DNA of 64,000 nucleotides from NCBI RefSeq assembly GCF_024748695.1, contig NZ_CP087176.1, positions 3,031,501 through 3,095,500 of the forward strand. Direction: 5' to 3'. This DNA comes from Pseudomonas sp. B21-040 (GTDB lineage Bacteria > Pseudomonadota > Gammaproteobacteria > Pseudomonadales > Pseudomonadaceae). This document shows positions 1 to 9,000 of this stretch, piece by piece (the stretch's first letter is position 1; the number at the start of each line of letters is the position of its first letter). A program made the position numbers and the translations under genes. The notes beneath the pieces are model-generated. The model did no database searches and was not told the DNA's origin. It saw nothing but the letters and a program-made list of their open reading frames with translations.

Positions 1-1223
1 GCGACACCCGCGCCAGCCGCGGTGATCAGACTTTGGCTTCCAAGGTACTGCTGGGCGTTCGAGCGGCGCTCGCCGGCGATGCAAGGAATGCCATACGGAT
101 CGGACAGGTAACCGAGTCCACCGCGGATCTTGTCGGTGTTTGAGCTCTGGGTGGTGGAGGCAGTGCGGCTGGCTACCGCCTTCGGCTGAGGCACCGTGCG
201 GATGGTGCCATCGGTAAACACAAAGGTGATCGACTCGACCTGTCCGCGTACGCAAGACAGGGTCCAGTCACCGGACGCCGTACCGCTCATCACCGCGCCC
301 TCGACGTCCGGCAGGTCGATGCCGTTGGCAGTCAGGTTCTCCGGACCGACCAGCACCTTGAAGGGATAGGGGTCATTCACGGTGCCGTCCACCGGGACTC
401 GGCCGATCAGCGCGGTCATGGCGACCGAGCCCATCAGCGTGGCGTTTTCGGGGATCGTGTAGACCGGCTTCGCGCCTTCGGTACGCTCAACGGATCGCGT
501 CAAGTCGCGCTCACCCTGGGTGGCAGCTCGTAGCTGTTTCTGGCTGCGATCAATCGCGTTCTCGTTCAAGTCTTCCAGTGAGTGGAAGGCGGTAGGCAGG
601 CTCAGTGCGGAGGAAGTCGTGGTTTTGCCTCGGGCGTCGGTGGACGGAGCATCCGAGGGTTCAATCCACTGCAGCGCATCCTTGGTAGAGTGTCGCCCTT
701 CGAACTGAGCGCCTTCGCCGGGCTCAAGCCCCAATCCGATCGGCATGTCCTTGCCGTTGCCAGCCAGCCCCGACAACTGGTTCTGCAATTGCGTCAGCAG
801 GCCGCGAGCCTGACGACTGTCTTGTTCCGCTTTGAGTCGGGCCTCGTTGGCTTGGCGGCGGCCTTCGTCGACCTGCTGGGTCACACTGCCAAGCGCCGTC
901 TGGATACGCGAATCGACACTGTTTTCCCGCTCGCGTAGGCGGTTGTTTTCCGTCTGCAGTGAGTCATTGTGTTTCTTCAAACCGAGCATGTCGCTGCGCA
1001 TGGCCTTCACCTGGCCGACCAGGGTGGCGACCGTGTCGCGTGGGGTATCGCCCGCAATGCCGAGCGACTTGGCTTGCTCGGCGGATAATTGAATTTTGCC
1101 CTGATCAACTCGGTGCTCTGGAGAAGGTGTGCTGCCACCCGGGACCCAGGTTTTCAGGATGATCAGCACCACGCCCAGCAGCGCAGCCGGTACCAGCCAT
1201 TTGAGCAAGGCGTTAGCTTTCAT
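1..1223 (-). CDS. ICE transfer protein, TIGR03752/PFL_4705 family (3' end cut by window)
   Basis: Resembles the TIGR03752 (PFL_4705) family of integrating conjugative elements, a TraB/VirB10-like cell-envelope component of the transfer channel. The visible protein starts MKANALLKWLVP and has one N-terminal membrane segment (about residues 8-22). A heptad-rich coiled coil follows (about 45-105), rich in Q, R and E, then a periplasmic domain that continues past the window edge. The start ATG lies inside the end of the upstream gene (11-base overlap), so the two are translationally coupled. Family assignment rests on sequence character and position in the conserved block; the missing C-terminus was not seen. 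Confidence 0.85.
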   Translation of the reverse strand, partial: MKANALLKWLVPAALLGVVLIILKTWVPGGSTPSPEHRVDQGKIQLSAEQAKSLGIAGDTPRDTVATLVGQVKAMRSDMLGLKKHNDSLQTENNRLRERENSVDSRIQTALGSVTQQVDEGRRQANEARLKAEQDSRQARGLLTQLQNQLSGLAGNGKDMPIGLGLEPGEGAQFEGRHSTKDALQWIEPSDAPSTDARGKTTTSSALSLPTAFHSLEDLNENAIDRSQKQLRAATQGERDLTRSVERTEGAKPVYTIPENATLMGSVAMTALIGRVPVDGTVNDPYPFKVLVGPENLTANGIDLPDVEGAVMSGTASGDWTLSCVRGQVESITFVFTDGTIRTVPQPKAVASRTASTTQSSNTDKIRGGLGYLSDPYGIPCIAGERRSNAQQYLGSQSLITAAGAGV

Positions 1224-2025
1224 CGTCAGCACCTCGCGCAACGGGCGGGAGCAGCAGCGCGTGTTCGAGGCCGGCACCGCGAGTGACGAGGTAGGCGATC
1301 GTGGTGTCTTCAGCACTGCCGACCGGTCCGAGGAAAGTATGCTGGAAGGCCGCGGCGAACAGCTTGGCCTGAAGCCGACGCGGATCGAGTTGCACCGTCG
1401 CTGGACCACGGTTGCGCAACTTCACCGCCGTCACCCAGTAATCACCGAGTCGCCAGGCGGCGATGGGCGTGCTGGACACGTTTTCGGTCGGCAGCAGGGT
1501 CGGCAGTTCGCTGCGCAGCTTGAGCGGTACGCGACGTACGCCGGGTAGGGACTCTACGGTGCGTAGCGGCGCGTACAGGCTTTGCGCGGCGTAGCGCGTC
1601 AAAGCGACCGGGATCGGCGTACGTTCTGAAGCAGGGGCGGTGCTAGATTCTGCCTCGGCAGCCTGCACCGGAGCATGCTTGAGAATACGCACAGGCTCCA
1701 GCGGTTGATCGCCGGGCGTGGTCGCGATATCCAGCAGGATGATCTCACCCGTCGCGACCGATTGCAGTTGCAGTCGGGTCGGGGCAATGGCTTCCGACGC
1801 GCGCAGGTACAGCGTGCCGCCGGTGGATTGCACGCGCAGCTTGCCCGTCAAGGTTGAGGGCACGCCGACGCGAACAGCCTCATCGACAAAGACCACCCGC
1901 TCCTGATTGATCACCAGCGGGACCGCGAGGGGGAGGCGTTCCCAATGCATCAGCTCGACGGCCTGTGCCGCGACTCCCCACAGCGTTAGTGCGACGGTGA
2001 GTCCCAGGGTCGACATCCGCTTCAT
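1213..2025 (-). CDS. ICE protein, TIGR03749/PFL_4704 family
   Basis: A 270-residue exported protein with a Sec-type signal peptide ending near AAQA (about residue 22). In ICEs of this class the family sits between the VirB8-like and TraB-like proteins and is thought to be a periplasmic, TraK/VirB9-like part of the mating-pair channel. The body is beta-rich with no catalytic motif visible. It overlaps the gene before it by 4 bases and the gene after it by 11 bases, as expected for one operon. The family call follows mostly from gene order and overall character. Confidence 0.85.
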   Translation of the reverse strand: MKRMSTLGLTVALTLWGVAAQAVELMHWERLPLAVPLVINQERVVFVDEAVRVGVPSTLTGKLRVQSTGGTLYLRASEAIAPTRLQLQSVATGEIILLDIATTPGDQPLEPVRILKHAPVQAAEAESSTAPASERTPIPVALTRYAAQSLYAPLRTVESLPGVRRVPLKLRSELPTLLPTENVSSTPIAAWRLGDYWVTAVKLRNRGPATVQLDPRRLQAKLFAAAFQHTFLGPVGSAEDTTIAYLVTRGAGLEHALLLPPVARGADDES

Positions 2026-2663
2026 GGTTCACCTCCAGGCAGGAAGATTTTTTGCGGAGTGCCCTGGTAGCAGTCCAGCGCCAGCCCCCACTTGTTGCGC
2101 TCGGGATCCAGGTCAAAACGCACCACGCGCAATGGATAGCGCACCACCACCCGTTTTACCGGTTCGGCGGCGTAATACTCATCGGCGTTGAGGTCGAGCT
2201 TGACCAGCCAGCTGTCGCGGTCGAGTTGCTTGACCCTGAGTTCCGGATCTTCGCTGTAGCCGCGGCCCAGAATTTCGTAGACGCCACGCACCCGCTGGCG
2301 CAACTCGCCGGCGGCCTTGCGGTACTCGTAGTCACCGTCGAGGAAGGCCTTGCAGGCGGGTGTCAGGTAGGACTGCAAGCCATAGATGGCGCGGCGATAG
2401 TCCTGCTCGCCATCCGAGGGCCAGCGGTTGAGCTGACCAAAGATGTACAAGGCAAAGGCATACACATTCTCTGAGGGGATATCCCACCACTTGCGCGTGC
2501 TGCCCGAGCGCAGATCCGGGGGGACATGCACGGTCAGATCGGTCGGCGCCGAGCGCCAGCCAAACCAGAGCCCGGCGCAGACTAGGGCAAGGATCATTAC
2601 CGCCAGACGCAGGCTAAAGATATGGGCCTGTTGGGCGTCCACCTTGTTCCGAAAGCGACTCAT
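2022..2663 (-). CDS. ICE protein, TIGR03746/PFL_4703 family (VirB8/TraE-like)
   Basis: Start chosen at MSRFRNKVD, which overlaps the upstream gene by 4 bases; a longer reading frame upstream is only the shadow of that neighbour. The 213-residue protein has a short cytoplasmic N-terminus, one membrane segment (about residues 20-38) and a periplasmic domain. This matches the bitopic layout of TraE/VirB8 proteins, which nucleate conjugative secretion channels. The role is inferred from topology and from position in the conserved PFL_47xx block. Confidence 0.85.
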   Translation of the reverse strand: MSRFRNKVDAQQAHIFSLRLAVMILALVCAGLWFGWRSAPTDLTVHVPPDLRSGSTRKWWDIPSENVYAFALYIFGQLNRWPSDGEQDYRRAIYGLQSYLTPACKAFLDGDYEYRKAAGELRQRVRGVYEILGRGYSEDPELRVKQLDRDSWLVKLDLNADEYYAAEPVKRVVVRYPLRVVRFDLDPERNKWGLALDCYQGTPQKIFLPGGEP

Positions 2664-3073
2664 GGTTGCCACCGAGACAGGGCAGGACGCAGCCGACGTG
2701 AACGGCGGACCGTCCAGGCGCCTGAGTGGAGGATCAGACTGCCGCGACCCAGGCGCCAACGGCTGGCCAGTACCCATTCGAGTTTGCGGTACAACCAGGT
2801 CTCGGGGCGAGCCCGTTTGGTCCGGCGCAGTAGCGTGCCACCGGCCAATAACACCACCGTCATGCCTGCGATCATGCCAGTCGGCGCTATGGCCATGGAG
2901 GCGGTGGCAATCGCTAGAGGAACGCCCAGCAGTAGGCCAATGACGGCGCCGGTGCCGAGTGCTACCCACATCTCATCATTGGTCAACCCTCGCAATACGG
3001 CGGGATCACGATTGAGTCGCTCTGGGAGAAAGACCAAGGTGCCGTCAGCCAGGCGTTCGATAGTGTCTTTCAT
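2660..3073 (-). CDS. ICE conjugal transfer protein, TIGR03750 family
   Basis: A 137-residue protein with two hydrophobic segments (about residues 38-58 and 63-82) followed by a basic, Arg-rich C-terminus. This layout is typical of TIGR03750/DUF3487 inner-membrane proteins, which occupy the TraL-like slot of SXT- and PFGI-1-type transfer operons. No enzymatic motif is visible. It overlaps the next gene by 4 bases. Function is inferred from membrane topology and neighbourhood. Confidence 0.82.
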   Translation of the reverse strand: MKDTIERLADGTLVFLPERLNRDPAVLRGLTNDEMWVALGTGAVIGLLLGVPLAIATASMAIAPTGMIAGMTVVLLAGGTLLRRTKRARPETWLYRKLEWVLASRWRLGRGSLILHSGAWTVRRSRRLRPALSRWQP

Positions 3074-3080
3074 GTCGACC

Positions 3081-3452
3081 TCACAGAATCGCGGCAGCTT
3101 TGGTCAAAAACCAGATAATAATCACCACCAACAGGGCGCCGATACCGACCACAGCGCCGAGATCCTTCCAGGTCTTGCGCTGATTCTGTACGTCGGCATA
3201 GACGGTCAGCGAGTGCCAAGCCACGCCGAGAAAAGCGAGCAGGGCGATCAGCAAACCGAGCAGGATGCCGCCGTCATAGGCGTAGTTTTTGATTGTTTCG
3301 ATCAACCCAGATCCTTCGCCACGCGAAGGGGCTTCCATGGTGGGGAGTTCGGCAAAAGCCAGGCTTGGACCGAGCACCAGCAGCAGACCGATCAAGCGCT
3401 GGCTGGCACGATCACGCAGGTTGTTTTTCAGGGGGGCAAGGCACTTGAGCAT
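3081..3452 (-). CDS. ICE membrane protein, TIGR03745 family
   Basis: A 123-residue protein with a cleavable N-terminal signal (LLLVLGPSLAFA) and two further hydrophobic helices (about residues 58-78 and 98-120). This matches TIGR03745/DUF2976 ICE membrane proteins, which resemble TraA/VirB2 pilin subunits in size and topology. Pilin identity is plausible but unproven. The gene sits 7 bases upstream of the TIGR03750 gene in the same operon. Confidence 0.8.
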   Translation of the reverse strand: MLKCLAPLKNNLRDRASQRLIGLLLVLGPSLAFAELPTMEAPSRGEGSGLIETIKNYAYDGGILLGLLIALLAFLGVAWHSLTVYADVQNQRKTWKDLGAVVGIGALLVVIIIWFLTKAAAIL

Positions 3453-3468
3453 GACGGCGATCTCCTGG

Positions 3469-3708
3469 TTAGGACAGGGTGAAGAAGATTAGGACGATTA
3501 GGGCGAGCAAGACGCGCGCAGCGCTGCCACCGAAGGCGCCGAAGCGCACGCTGCCGACCGCCCAACTTCGGTAAGCCGTCCACATCACCCAGGCGCACCA
3601 AAGCAAAGCCAGAACGAGAACCAGGGATAGCCAGAGCGTTGAACTACTCTGCGGTGCGAAGCCGGAGGCGTTTTGGAATGCTGCGATCTGAGCGTCAGTC
3701 ATGCTCAT
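3469..3708 (-). CDS. Small ICE membrane protein, TIGR03758 family
   Basis: A 79-residue protein with two membrane helices (about residues 24-44 and 60-78) and little else. Size, topology and placement between the RAQPRD and TIGR03745 proteins match the TIGR03758/DUF3262 family of conjugative islands. Its start overlaps the end of the RAQPRD gene by 4 bases. No biochemical role is known for the family beyond membership of the transfer operon. Confidence 0.8.
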   Translation of the reverse strand: MSMTDAQIAAFQNASGFAPQSSSTLWLSLVLVLALLWCAWVMWTAYRSWAVGSVRFGAFGGSAARVLLALIVLIFFTLS

Positions 3709-4040
3709 GGCGAGGACTCCGGGGGCAGCGTGTCGAGGCGGTAATCACCGACCAATTCAGCGGGATCGCGGGGTTGAGCACGGGAAGGGAACAGGTAGCC
3801 CTGCACTCCGTGACGGATGCGCTTAATGTCCTGGATCAGTCGGGGATAGTCGAAGCGATAGCGTTCGTTTTGTTCAGTCGTATTGGCTAACTCAGTTTGC
3901 GTCGCAAGGCGTTCGATATTGTCGAGCTGCTGCTGAACCATGCTGAGCCGTATCTGCTCATCCGCTGATGCGGCATAGCCGCTGCCATGAGCGATGGCCA
4001 GTGAAAGGAGTAAAAAGCAACGAAAGACGGTAGTCGACAT
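3705..4040 (-). CDS. ICE protein, RAQPRD family
   Basis: A 111-residue secreted protein with a signal peptide ending near GYAAS. It contains the family signature itself, SRAQPRDPAEL, near residue 88. RAQPRD proteins are small periplasmic proteins found only in conjugative elements of this class. It is the first gene of the transfer block on this side, followed by the TIGR03758 gene with a 4-base overlap. The signature makes identification secure; the molecular role is unknown. Confidence 0.93.
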   Translation of the reverse strand: MSTTVFRCFLLLSLAIAHGSGYAASADEQIRLSMVQQQLDNIERLATQTELANTTEQNERYRFDYPRLIQDIKRIRHGVQGYLFPSRAQPRDPAELVGDYRLDTLPPESSP

Positions 4041-4347
4041 GATGCTGGTCCATGTGGAGGTGGAGCCAGCATCAAGTTAGCGGTTGAGTTACTCAGTATT
4101 AAACGCGAGATGGGATGTATCGCTTTTTTGGAGGCGAGCGGGAAAAATTTACCCACGCATACGCCAGCAATCGATTGGGTGAAAAAGAGAGCCCAGTCTA
4201 ACAATCCTTCCCCATTAATAATGTGTTGCTTATAAGGCAATGAGTGGATTTACTTCTACTTGAAGGGCGTATGGGTGACGAAGAGTCAATCATCGCTTAG
4301 CATGGGGGCGTTCACTTCTAATTTTCCTAACCTGAAGGAAGTTTCAC
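4041..4347. other. Divergent intergenic region between RAQPRD operon and MvaT-like gene
   Basis: About 300 bases without a gene, more AT-rich than the flanks. It should carry the promoter of the rightward H-NS-type gene, and perhaps one for the leftward RAQPRD operon. A near-palindrome TTGCTTATAAGGCAA lies at 4226-4240. A good ribosome site (GAAGGAAG) precedes the rightward ATG. No promoter could be assigned with confidence. Confidence 0.5.
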
Positions 4348-4719
4348 ATGTCTCGTTTGGCTGAATTTCGCAAGCTTGAACAACAACTGGCCGAACAGCT
4401 CGCAGAGCTCGAGTCGATGAAAAGTGACTCCGGTCTGAAAAAAGAAATGGAATTTGAGAGCAAACTACGTGCGTTGCTTGGCGAGTACGGCTTCAGCTTG
4501 AAGAACATCATTGGCATCCTGGATCCAGAAGCTGGTCGTCGTACCTCGACACCAATAGCTGCCCCCGTAAGGGCAGTCCGTAAGGCTCGCGAAGTGAAGA
4601 TTTACAAGAACCCAAACTCTGGTGAGGTGATCGAAACCAAGGGAGGAAATCATCGACAACTGAAAGAGTGGGAAGTCGAGTTTGGCGCAGACGTTGTTGA
4701 CTCGTGGCGTACTCAGTAA
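4348..4719 (+). CDS. MvaT/H-NS-family xenogeneic silencer
   Basis: A 123-residue protein with the MvaT layout. The N-terminal coiled coil (about residues 1-60, starting MSRLAEFRKLEQQL) mediates oligomers. A basic linker follows, then a C-terminal DNA-binding domain with the K-G-G-N loop (ETKGGNHRQLKEWE, about residues 95-108) that reads the minor groove of AT-rich DNA. Chromosomal MvaT/MvaU repress horizontally acquired genes in Pseudomonas. Plasmid and ICE copies such as Pmr of pCAR1 are thought to limit the cost of the element. It is the only plus-strand gene in the ICE core and has its own strong terminator, so it is an independent transcription unit. Confidence 0.9.
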   Translation: MSRLAEFRKLEQQLAEQLAELESMKSDSGLKKEMEFESKLRALLGEYGFSLKNIIGILDPEAGRRTSTPIAAPVRAVRKAREVKIYKNPNSGEVIETKGGNHRQLKEWEVEFGADVVDSWRTQ

Positions 4720-4737
4720 GATCGGTTTGATGATCAG

Positions 4738-4759
4738 GGGCCTGTAAGGGCCCTTTTTT
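4738..4759 (+). terminator. Intrinsic terminator of the MvaT-like gene
   Basis: GGGCC/GGCCC stem with a TGTAAG loop followed directly by a T7 run, 18 bases after the stop codon of the MvaT-like gene. A textbook Rho-independent terminator on the plus strand. Confidence 0.9.
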
Positions 4760-5007
4760 ATTGGTGAGAATTATAAGTCAAGAGTGCAAGTCTTGACCCA
4801 GTCCTGCACCAGTTTAATTGGTGGTTAGATTCTTGATATTCCCCCAAATCTTGGAAGCCTACATTTTTATCTGATGCTCTAATCCATAGTGGGAGTCGAG
4901 GACGACCTCTAGCAGCTTTATTTGCATTCGTATGGTGTGTCAGTTTTCGGTCGCTAGATAACTATCCTGGCATCGGGACATGTAAAGAAAAAACTGGTTT
5001 TTCCGAA

Positions 5008-5739
5008 TCAGAGATACTTCTTGAATGTCGTTGCCGTGATTGCCGTAATGATGCCGAGCATCACAGCACAAGGGAAAAACACAGCCATAGGATTGAACGA
5101 AAAGGGTAGGGACAAGTAGATAACCCAGGGCACGATCAGCAGTGGTATCACGGCTCGTTTAGCTCGATGGTAGACAAAGCTACTTTCTCGCCCTGCGCCA
5201 AATTTACGTAGGTCCCGGCGCATCAGTCCATCAACAAATCCAGTGAACATGGCCAGCAGAAACAGGGGGATGGCCAGGACCAGAATGGTTAGGCGCACCA
5301 CGAAGGTAAAGGTCACATACACAGCCGCCAGCACGAAATCCTCAATGGTTACGTAGAACTGGTTGATCCACTCCCAGAAGCCGTCGCCCTGGCTCGCCAC
5401 CCGCGCCTGCTGGGCAAAATCTGCAAAGCCGGTCTTGACCAACAACCACTGATTGAGAAAATCCAGTACCTGGATGATCGTTTGCCCAGGCTGCTGGAGG
5501 ATGAGTGAAGATTTGAAGTGTTCGCTAAGCCAGTCCAGTTCATTGGTCAGCATGGCCTGGCTGTGCCGCCAGCCCTGATCGCCCCAGAACAGCAGTAGGC
5601 CTGCAAACTCGATCAGGATCGAGAACAGCAACGAGGCGATCAGTACACCGATAATGCGTAAAACCAAGCCAATCGCCGAGACGATTAATCCTGGGCGCTG
5701 GATCGGTTGTGGCGGCGTGTTATGTGTGGAAGTCGCCAT
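5008..5739 (-). CDS. ICE membrane protein, TIGR03747 family
   Basis: A 243-residue multi-spanning membrane protein. Hydrophobic segments lie at about residues 18-52, 138-175 and 195-235. This pattern fits TIGR03747/DUF4400 proteins, which are encoded directly downstream of the TraD coupling protein in ICEs of this class. The spacing of 85 bases to traD fits co-transcription. It is thought to assist the coupling protein or channel; no catalytic motif is seen. Confidence 0.85.
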   Translation of the reverse strand: MATSTHNTPPQPIQRPGLIVSAIGLVLRIIGVLIASLLFSILIEFAGLLLFWGDQGWRHSQAMLTNELDWLSEHFKSSLILQQPGQTIIQVLDFLNQWLLVKTGFADFAQQARVASQGDGFWEWINQFYVTIEDFVLAAVYVTFTFVVRLTILVLAIPLFLLAMFTGFVDGLMRRDLRKFGAGRESSFVYHRAKRAVIPLLIVPWVIYLSLPFSFNPMAVFFPCAVMLGIITAITATTFKKYL

Positions 5740-5824
5740 CGTTCACTCCATTGCGCGCCGCAGAGTTGATGCCGTCACGGCGCTTTCCGAAGGTGTGCTT
5801 GCTGAATTTAAACCTAAGTCAGGG

Positions 5825-7930
5825 TTACCCCACCTGTTCTAAATCGAAGTCAATTGTTGGCCCACCACCGCTTGCGCTCCACCATTGCCCCGCCTGCTCG
5901 TTGTAAACCGCCCGCATCCGTTGAGTGAGCTCCTGTAGATCCTTGGGCATGGCGTCGTCGTTGGAGGGTTTGGGCAACGGCATGCGGACTTTCCAGAGCT
6001 GCCCACCGGTCTGGAAGGAAAACATTTGCCCCTTGGGCAAGCTGACGATGTGAGCAGGCTCGATCAGCGGCACGTTGGTACTGCTGACGCGGTCCTGTGA
6101 GGACGAAGTGAAATCCGTGTTGGATTCTGGATCGGAGGTGTCGATCGCACCTGACACCAGGGTCTTGGTCAGCACGTTGACCTTGGGCAACTGCTGGGTA
6201 AGCAGTTCAGCGGTGGCGGTTTCGCGCACCCGCAGCATCTGCAGGGTGTTGAAGTTGCCGATCACCTGGCCGGCCTTGGCGCGATTACCGATTCGCGCCT
6301 CGATATCGCTGAGGGTCTGGGTGTAGGCGGTTACCTGGATACCGGCACCGCCGCCCTTATTGATCAGCGGGATGAATTCATCACCCATCAACTCGTTGAA
6401 TTCATCGGCGTGCAGGTTGATCGGCAACTTGTCACTGTTGTTACCCGATTGGGGCAGGCCATGGTCGATGCCGTGTTTGTAGATGTGTCCGGCGACCGAG
6501 ACCAAGTCGGCGAACATGGAGTTGCCCACAGCGGCGGCCACCTCGGCGTCGGTCAGCGCATCCAGACCGACGTAGACGATGCCGCGTTTTCGGATGATCT
6601 GCATCCAGTCGAAGATTGGCCGCGGGTCATCTAAATCGGTGTAGTTGGGGGCCAGTAACTGGGCGGTCTTGCCGGTGGTGAGTTTTTCCAGCAGCGGCAG
6701 TAGTGAGGCAACGATTTTGTCGAAGTAAGTACGGTCATATCGTACCGCCGAACGCAGTCCATCCAGCACCGGATCAAATACCCGCTTCACCGCCAGGTAC
6801 TGCTCAATGGCCACCACACGCTTTTCGCGCCCGATCATATGCCGGGGGATGTTCTTCTCGGTGAGCTTGCCTTCAAGCTGAACGATCACCTCCCACGCCT
6901 TCGGGTCGGTCTTGGCGAAAAACTGCTGGGCGTACTCGATGAACAGTGCGTCGATGTTGACCACATGCCGTTGGATCTGCAGGTAGTCCGGACGCCGGCC
7001 TAACTCGATCAGGGCACGGGCGATGATGTTGACGAAACGCCAGGCAAACTCGCGAAAGGCCGCGGAGTTACCTTCGCCGCTGAGCTGCCCGGCGATGCGT
7101 GACGCCACTTCCGAGATACGCCCGAAGCGTCCCACGGCGTTGTAACGAGCGGAGATCTCTGGCCAGCCTAGATGGAACACATAGAGCTCCTTTTCCCGAC
7201 CGGCCCGCTTGGCTTCAACGTACATCCGTTTGAGCAAGTCGGCATCGCCCTTCGGATCGAAGACGATGACCACCTCATGTTCGATGCGATGAATGTCCTG
7301 GGTGATGTACACCTCGGCGAGTCGCGTCTTGCCGACACGGGTCGTGCCCAACACCAGGGTGTGTCCGACCCGTTCGCCCAGCGGCAGACTAACTTCCGTT
7401 TCGTCGGGCTCGACCCCATGCAGCAATGGTGAGCCGCCTACCGGGGGCAAAGGGCGCAGCGGATTGAAGGCGCTGTCCCAAGCCGTGACACGGGCCAGTG
7501 TCGAGAACGGAAACAGTGCATGTTCCAGGCGACGTTCGAGTCCACGGGCCAGGCGGTAACGGGTCGGTTGGTCGACATAGTGAGCGACAGCCGGATCCTG
7601 GGCCTCGACCAAGCGCTGGGTGTGCAGACGGGTCCAGCGAAAGCCGCGGCCCATGAACAGACGTTTGCGGCTGACCGGAATCTGCCGGCTGGTCAGTTCG
7701 TAGCGGGGCAGCCGGCGGATATTGCGCCGATAGCGCAGCACCTCCCAGGCTTGTCGCAGGCGGATCAGGCCGAACAGGGCATAGGCCAGTGCCGCTATCA
7801 GGCCGATCTCGGGTGACAGCGCCACCGCCCAGGGCGAGTACACGCACAACACCGCGGCGGCGATGCAGATTGCTACGGTGTACAGCTCCACCGCTGGCCG
7901 GAGCTTGGACTCCATCGCATGCTCGGCCAT
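5825..7930 (-). CDS. traD: Type IV coupling protein TraD
   Basis: A 701-residue coupling ATPase that recruits the relaxosome and pumps single-stranded DNA into the conjugative channel. Two N-terminal membrane helices lie at about residues 14-34 and 40-58. The Walker A motif GTTRVGKT is at residues 195-202 and a Walker B-type HADEFNELMG lies in the C-terminal half. Length and motifs match the SXT/TOL-type TraD subfamily. Downstream is the TIGR03747 membrane protein and upstream a PFL_4695-type protein, the usual order in PFGI-1-class ICEs. Confidence 0.93.
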   Translation of the reverse strand: MAEHAMESKLRPAVELYTVAICIAAAVLCVYSPWAVALSPEIGLIAALAYALFGLIRLRQAWEVLRYRRNIRRLPRYELTSRQIPVSRKRLFMGRGFRWTRLHTQRLVEAQDPAVAHYVDQPTRYRLARGLERRLEHALFPFSTLARVTAWDSAFNPLRPLPPVGGSPLLHGVEPDETEVSLPLGERVGHTLVLGTTRVGKTRLAEVYITQDIHRIEHEVVIVFDPKGDADLLKRMYVEAKRAGREKELYVFHLGWPEISARYNAVGRFGRISEVASRIAGQLSGEGNSAAFREFAWRFVNIIARALIELGRRPDYLQIQRHVVNIDALFIEYAQQFFAKTDPKAWEVIVQLEGKLTEKNIPRHMIGREKRVVAIEQYLAVKRVFDPVLDGLRSAVRYDRTYFDKIVASLLPLLEKLTTGKTAQLLAPNYTDLDDPRPIFDWMQIIRKRGIVYVGLDALTDAEVAAAVGNSMFADLVSVAGHIYKHGIDHGLPQSGNNSDKLPINLHADEFNELMGDEFIPLINKGGGAGIQVTAYTQTLSDIEARIGNRAKAGQVIGNFNTLQMLRVRETATAELLTQQLPKVNVLTKTLVSGAIDTSDPESNTDFTSSSQDRVSSTNVPLIEPAHIVSLPKGQMFSFQTGGQLWKVRMPLPKPSNDDAMPKDLQELTQRMRAVYNEQAGQWWSASGGGPTIDFDLEQVG

Positions 7931-7939
7931 GATCTGGAC

Positions 7940-8455
7940 TCACTGTTCCAGTGAGGTGGCGGTGATCAAGACGGGGTAGTGCTCAATCTGCAGGCGGGTG
8001 GCGATGTCGTTGCCGTTGACCGGCAGGATGGTGATGCCCTGAGCGGCTGCACGAATCCGGGACAGGGCTTCAGTATCGGCCACTTCGACGGCGAGGCCAG
8101 CCGCGCCTATTTCCTGCAGTTCAGCCGCACGGTGACGCAACCAAGCCAGTGATTGGGGATCGTCACCGACCAGGAAAAATGGCTGCAATCCCGGCATGCT
8201 CAGGGCGCGGGACGTGATCGGGCCGGGGCTCAAGTGAGAGCTGCGGACGGGCAGTATCCAGGCTTCATCGGCAAACGTGGACAGGTCCGCATGCATGGCC
8301 CGATCAGGTTGGGGCTTGTTGTTTATGGGCGGTCTGGAAACTTGATAATGGGGCCGGGTGAAGTCGCTAGGCTGCCCCCCAGCTATGGTTAGTTCCGGCT
8401 GGGCGAAAGGTGCCAAGAGCAGGAGGAAATAGCAGGTAAGGGATCTGCGCTTCAT
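7940..8455 (-). CDS. ICE protein, TIGR03765/PFL_4695 family
   Basis: Start chosen at MKRRSLTCYFLLLL, overlapping the preceding gene by 4 bases; a longer frame upstream lacks coding character. The 171-residue product has a signal peptide (cleavage near LTIAG) and a compact C-terminal domain ending in ITATSLEQ. Family members are encoded immediately before traD in many Pseudomonas ICEs. Exported, no known catalytic residues, function unknown. Confidence 0.82.
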   Translation of the reverse strand: MKRRSLTCYFLLLLAPFAQPELTIAGGQPSDFTRPHYQVSRPPINNKPQPDRAMHADLSTFADEAWILPVRSSHLSPGPITSRALSMPGLQPFFLVGDDPQSLAWLRHRAAELQEIGAAGLAVEVADTEALSRIRAAAQGITILPVNGNDIATRLQIEHYPVLITATSLEQ

Positions 8456-9000
8456 GGCGATGTGCCCTGTTCGAAGGAAACCAGCAACCGTTCGAGTTGC
8501 CGAGAAAAACCTGCGCGGTAACGCGCGGCGGGCGCTCCTCCGGCCGGGCGGTGATAGCGTCCGGCAGTTGACACCCAATCACCGGTGGCGGCGTGATGCT
8601 CCTGCAACAGCGCGGCGGTGACGGCGAGATTTCGGTAGGGATCGAGGGCTTCGCAGGGACTGGAAAAACGTTGCCCGTGGTAACCCAGGTTGGTTTGTCC
8701 AAGACCGACATCGACCCGCTTGGCGTCATGCCGGGCGAGCGCCTGAAGCAAGGCGTGACAGGCGGCCTGGCGAGTGGCGAAGCGGTAGGGTATTCCGGCG
8801 ATGTTCAGGGTCCAGGGCCAGGGCAGCAATTGACCACGGACGCGGATACCGCTCTCCTGCAGGGCAATCGCGAACAGCACCGTAGAAGGGATGTCGGCGT
8901 CATGCGCCGCCAGTTGGTAGGCAGGCGGCGGAAGTTCGTCCGCCTGGACGGCGAGTACCGTCAGCAGGAGCGCTATACCGCTTAGTCGAGGCGTTGCCAT
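8452..9000 (-). CDS. Lytic transglycosylase (SLT-type), conjugation-associated
   Basis: A 182-residue secreted SLT-fold protein. After the signal peptide it has the catalytic-Glu motif ALQESG (about residues 46-51), then WPWTLNI, GLGQTNLGYHG and a C-terminal RYHRP-type segment, all usual in peptidoglycan lytic transglycosylases of mobile elements. Such enzymes cut local openings in peptidoglycan for the transfer channel. Its start overlaps the TIGR03759-type gene upstream by 19 bases. Confidence 0.88.
   Translation of the reverse strand: MATPRLSGIALLLTVLAVQADELPPPAYQLAAHDADIPSTVLFAIALQESGIRVRGQLLPWPWTLNIAGIPYRFATRQAACHALLQALARHDAKRVDVGLGQTNLGYHGQRFSSPCEALDPYRNLAVTAALLQEHHAATGDWVSTAGRYHRPAGGAPAARYRAGFSRQLERLLVSFEQGTSP

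Noticed and set aside
520..1548. Several plus-strand ORFs across the first 1.5 kb
   Set aside because: Antisense shadows of the PFL_4705- and PFL_4704-family genes.
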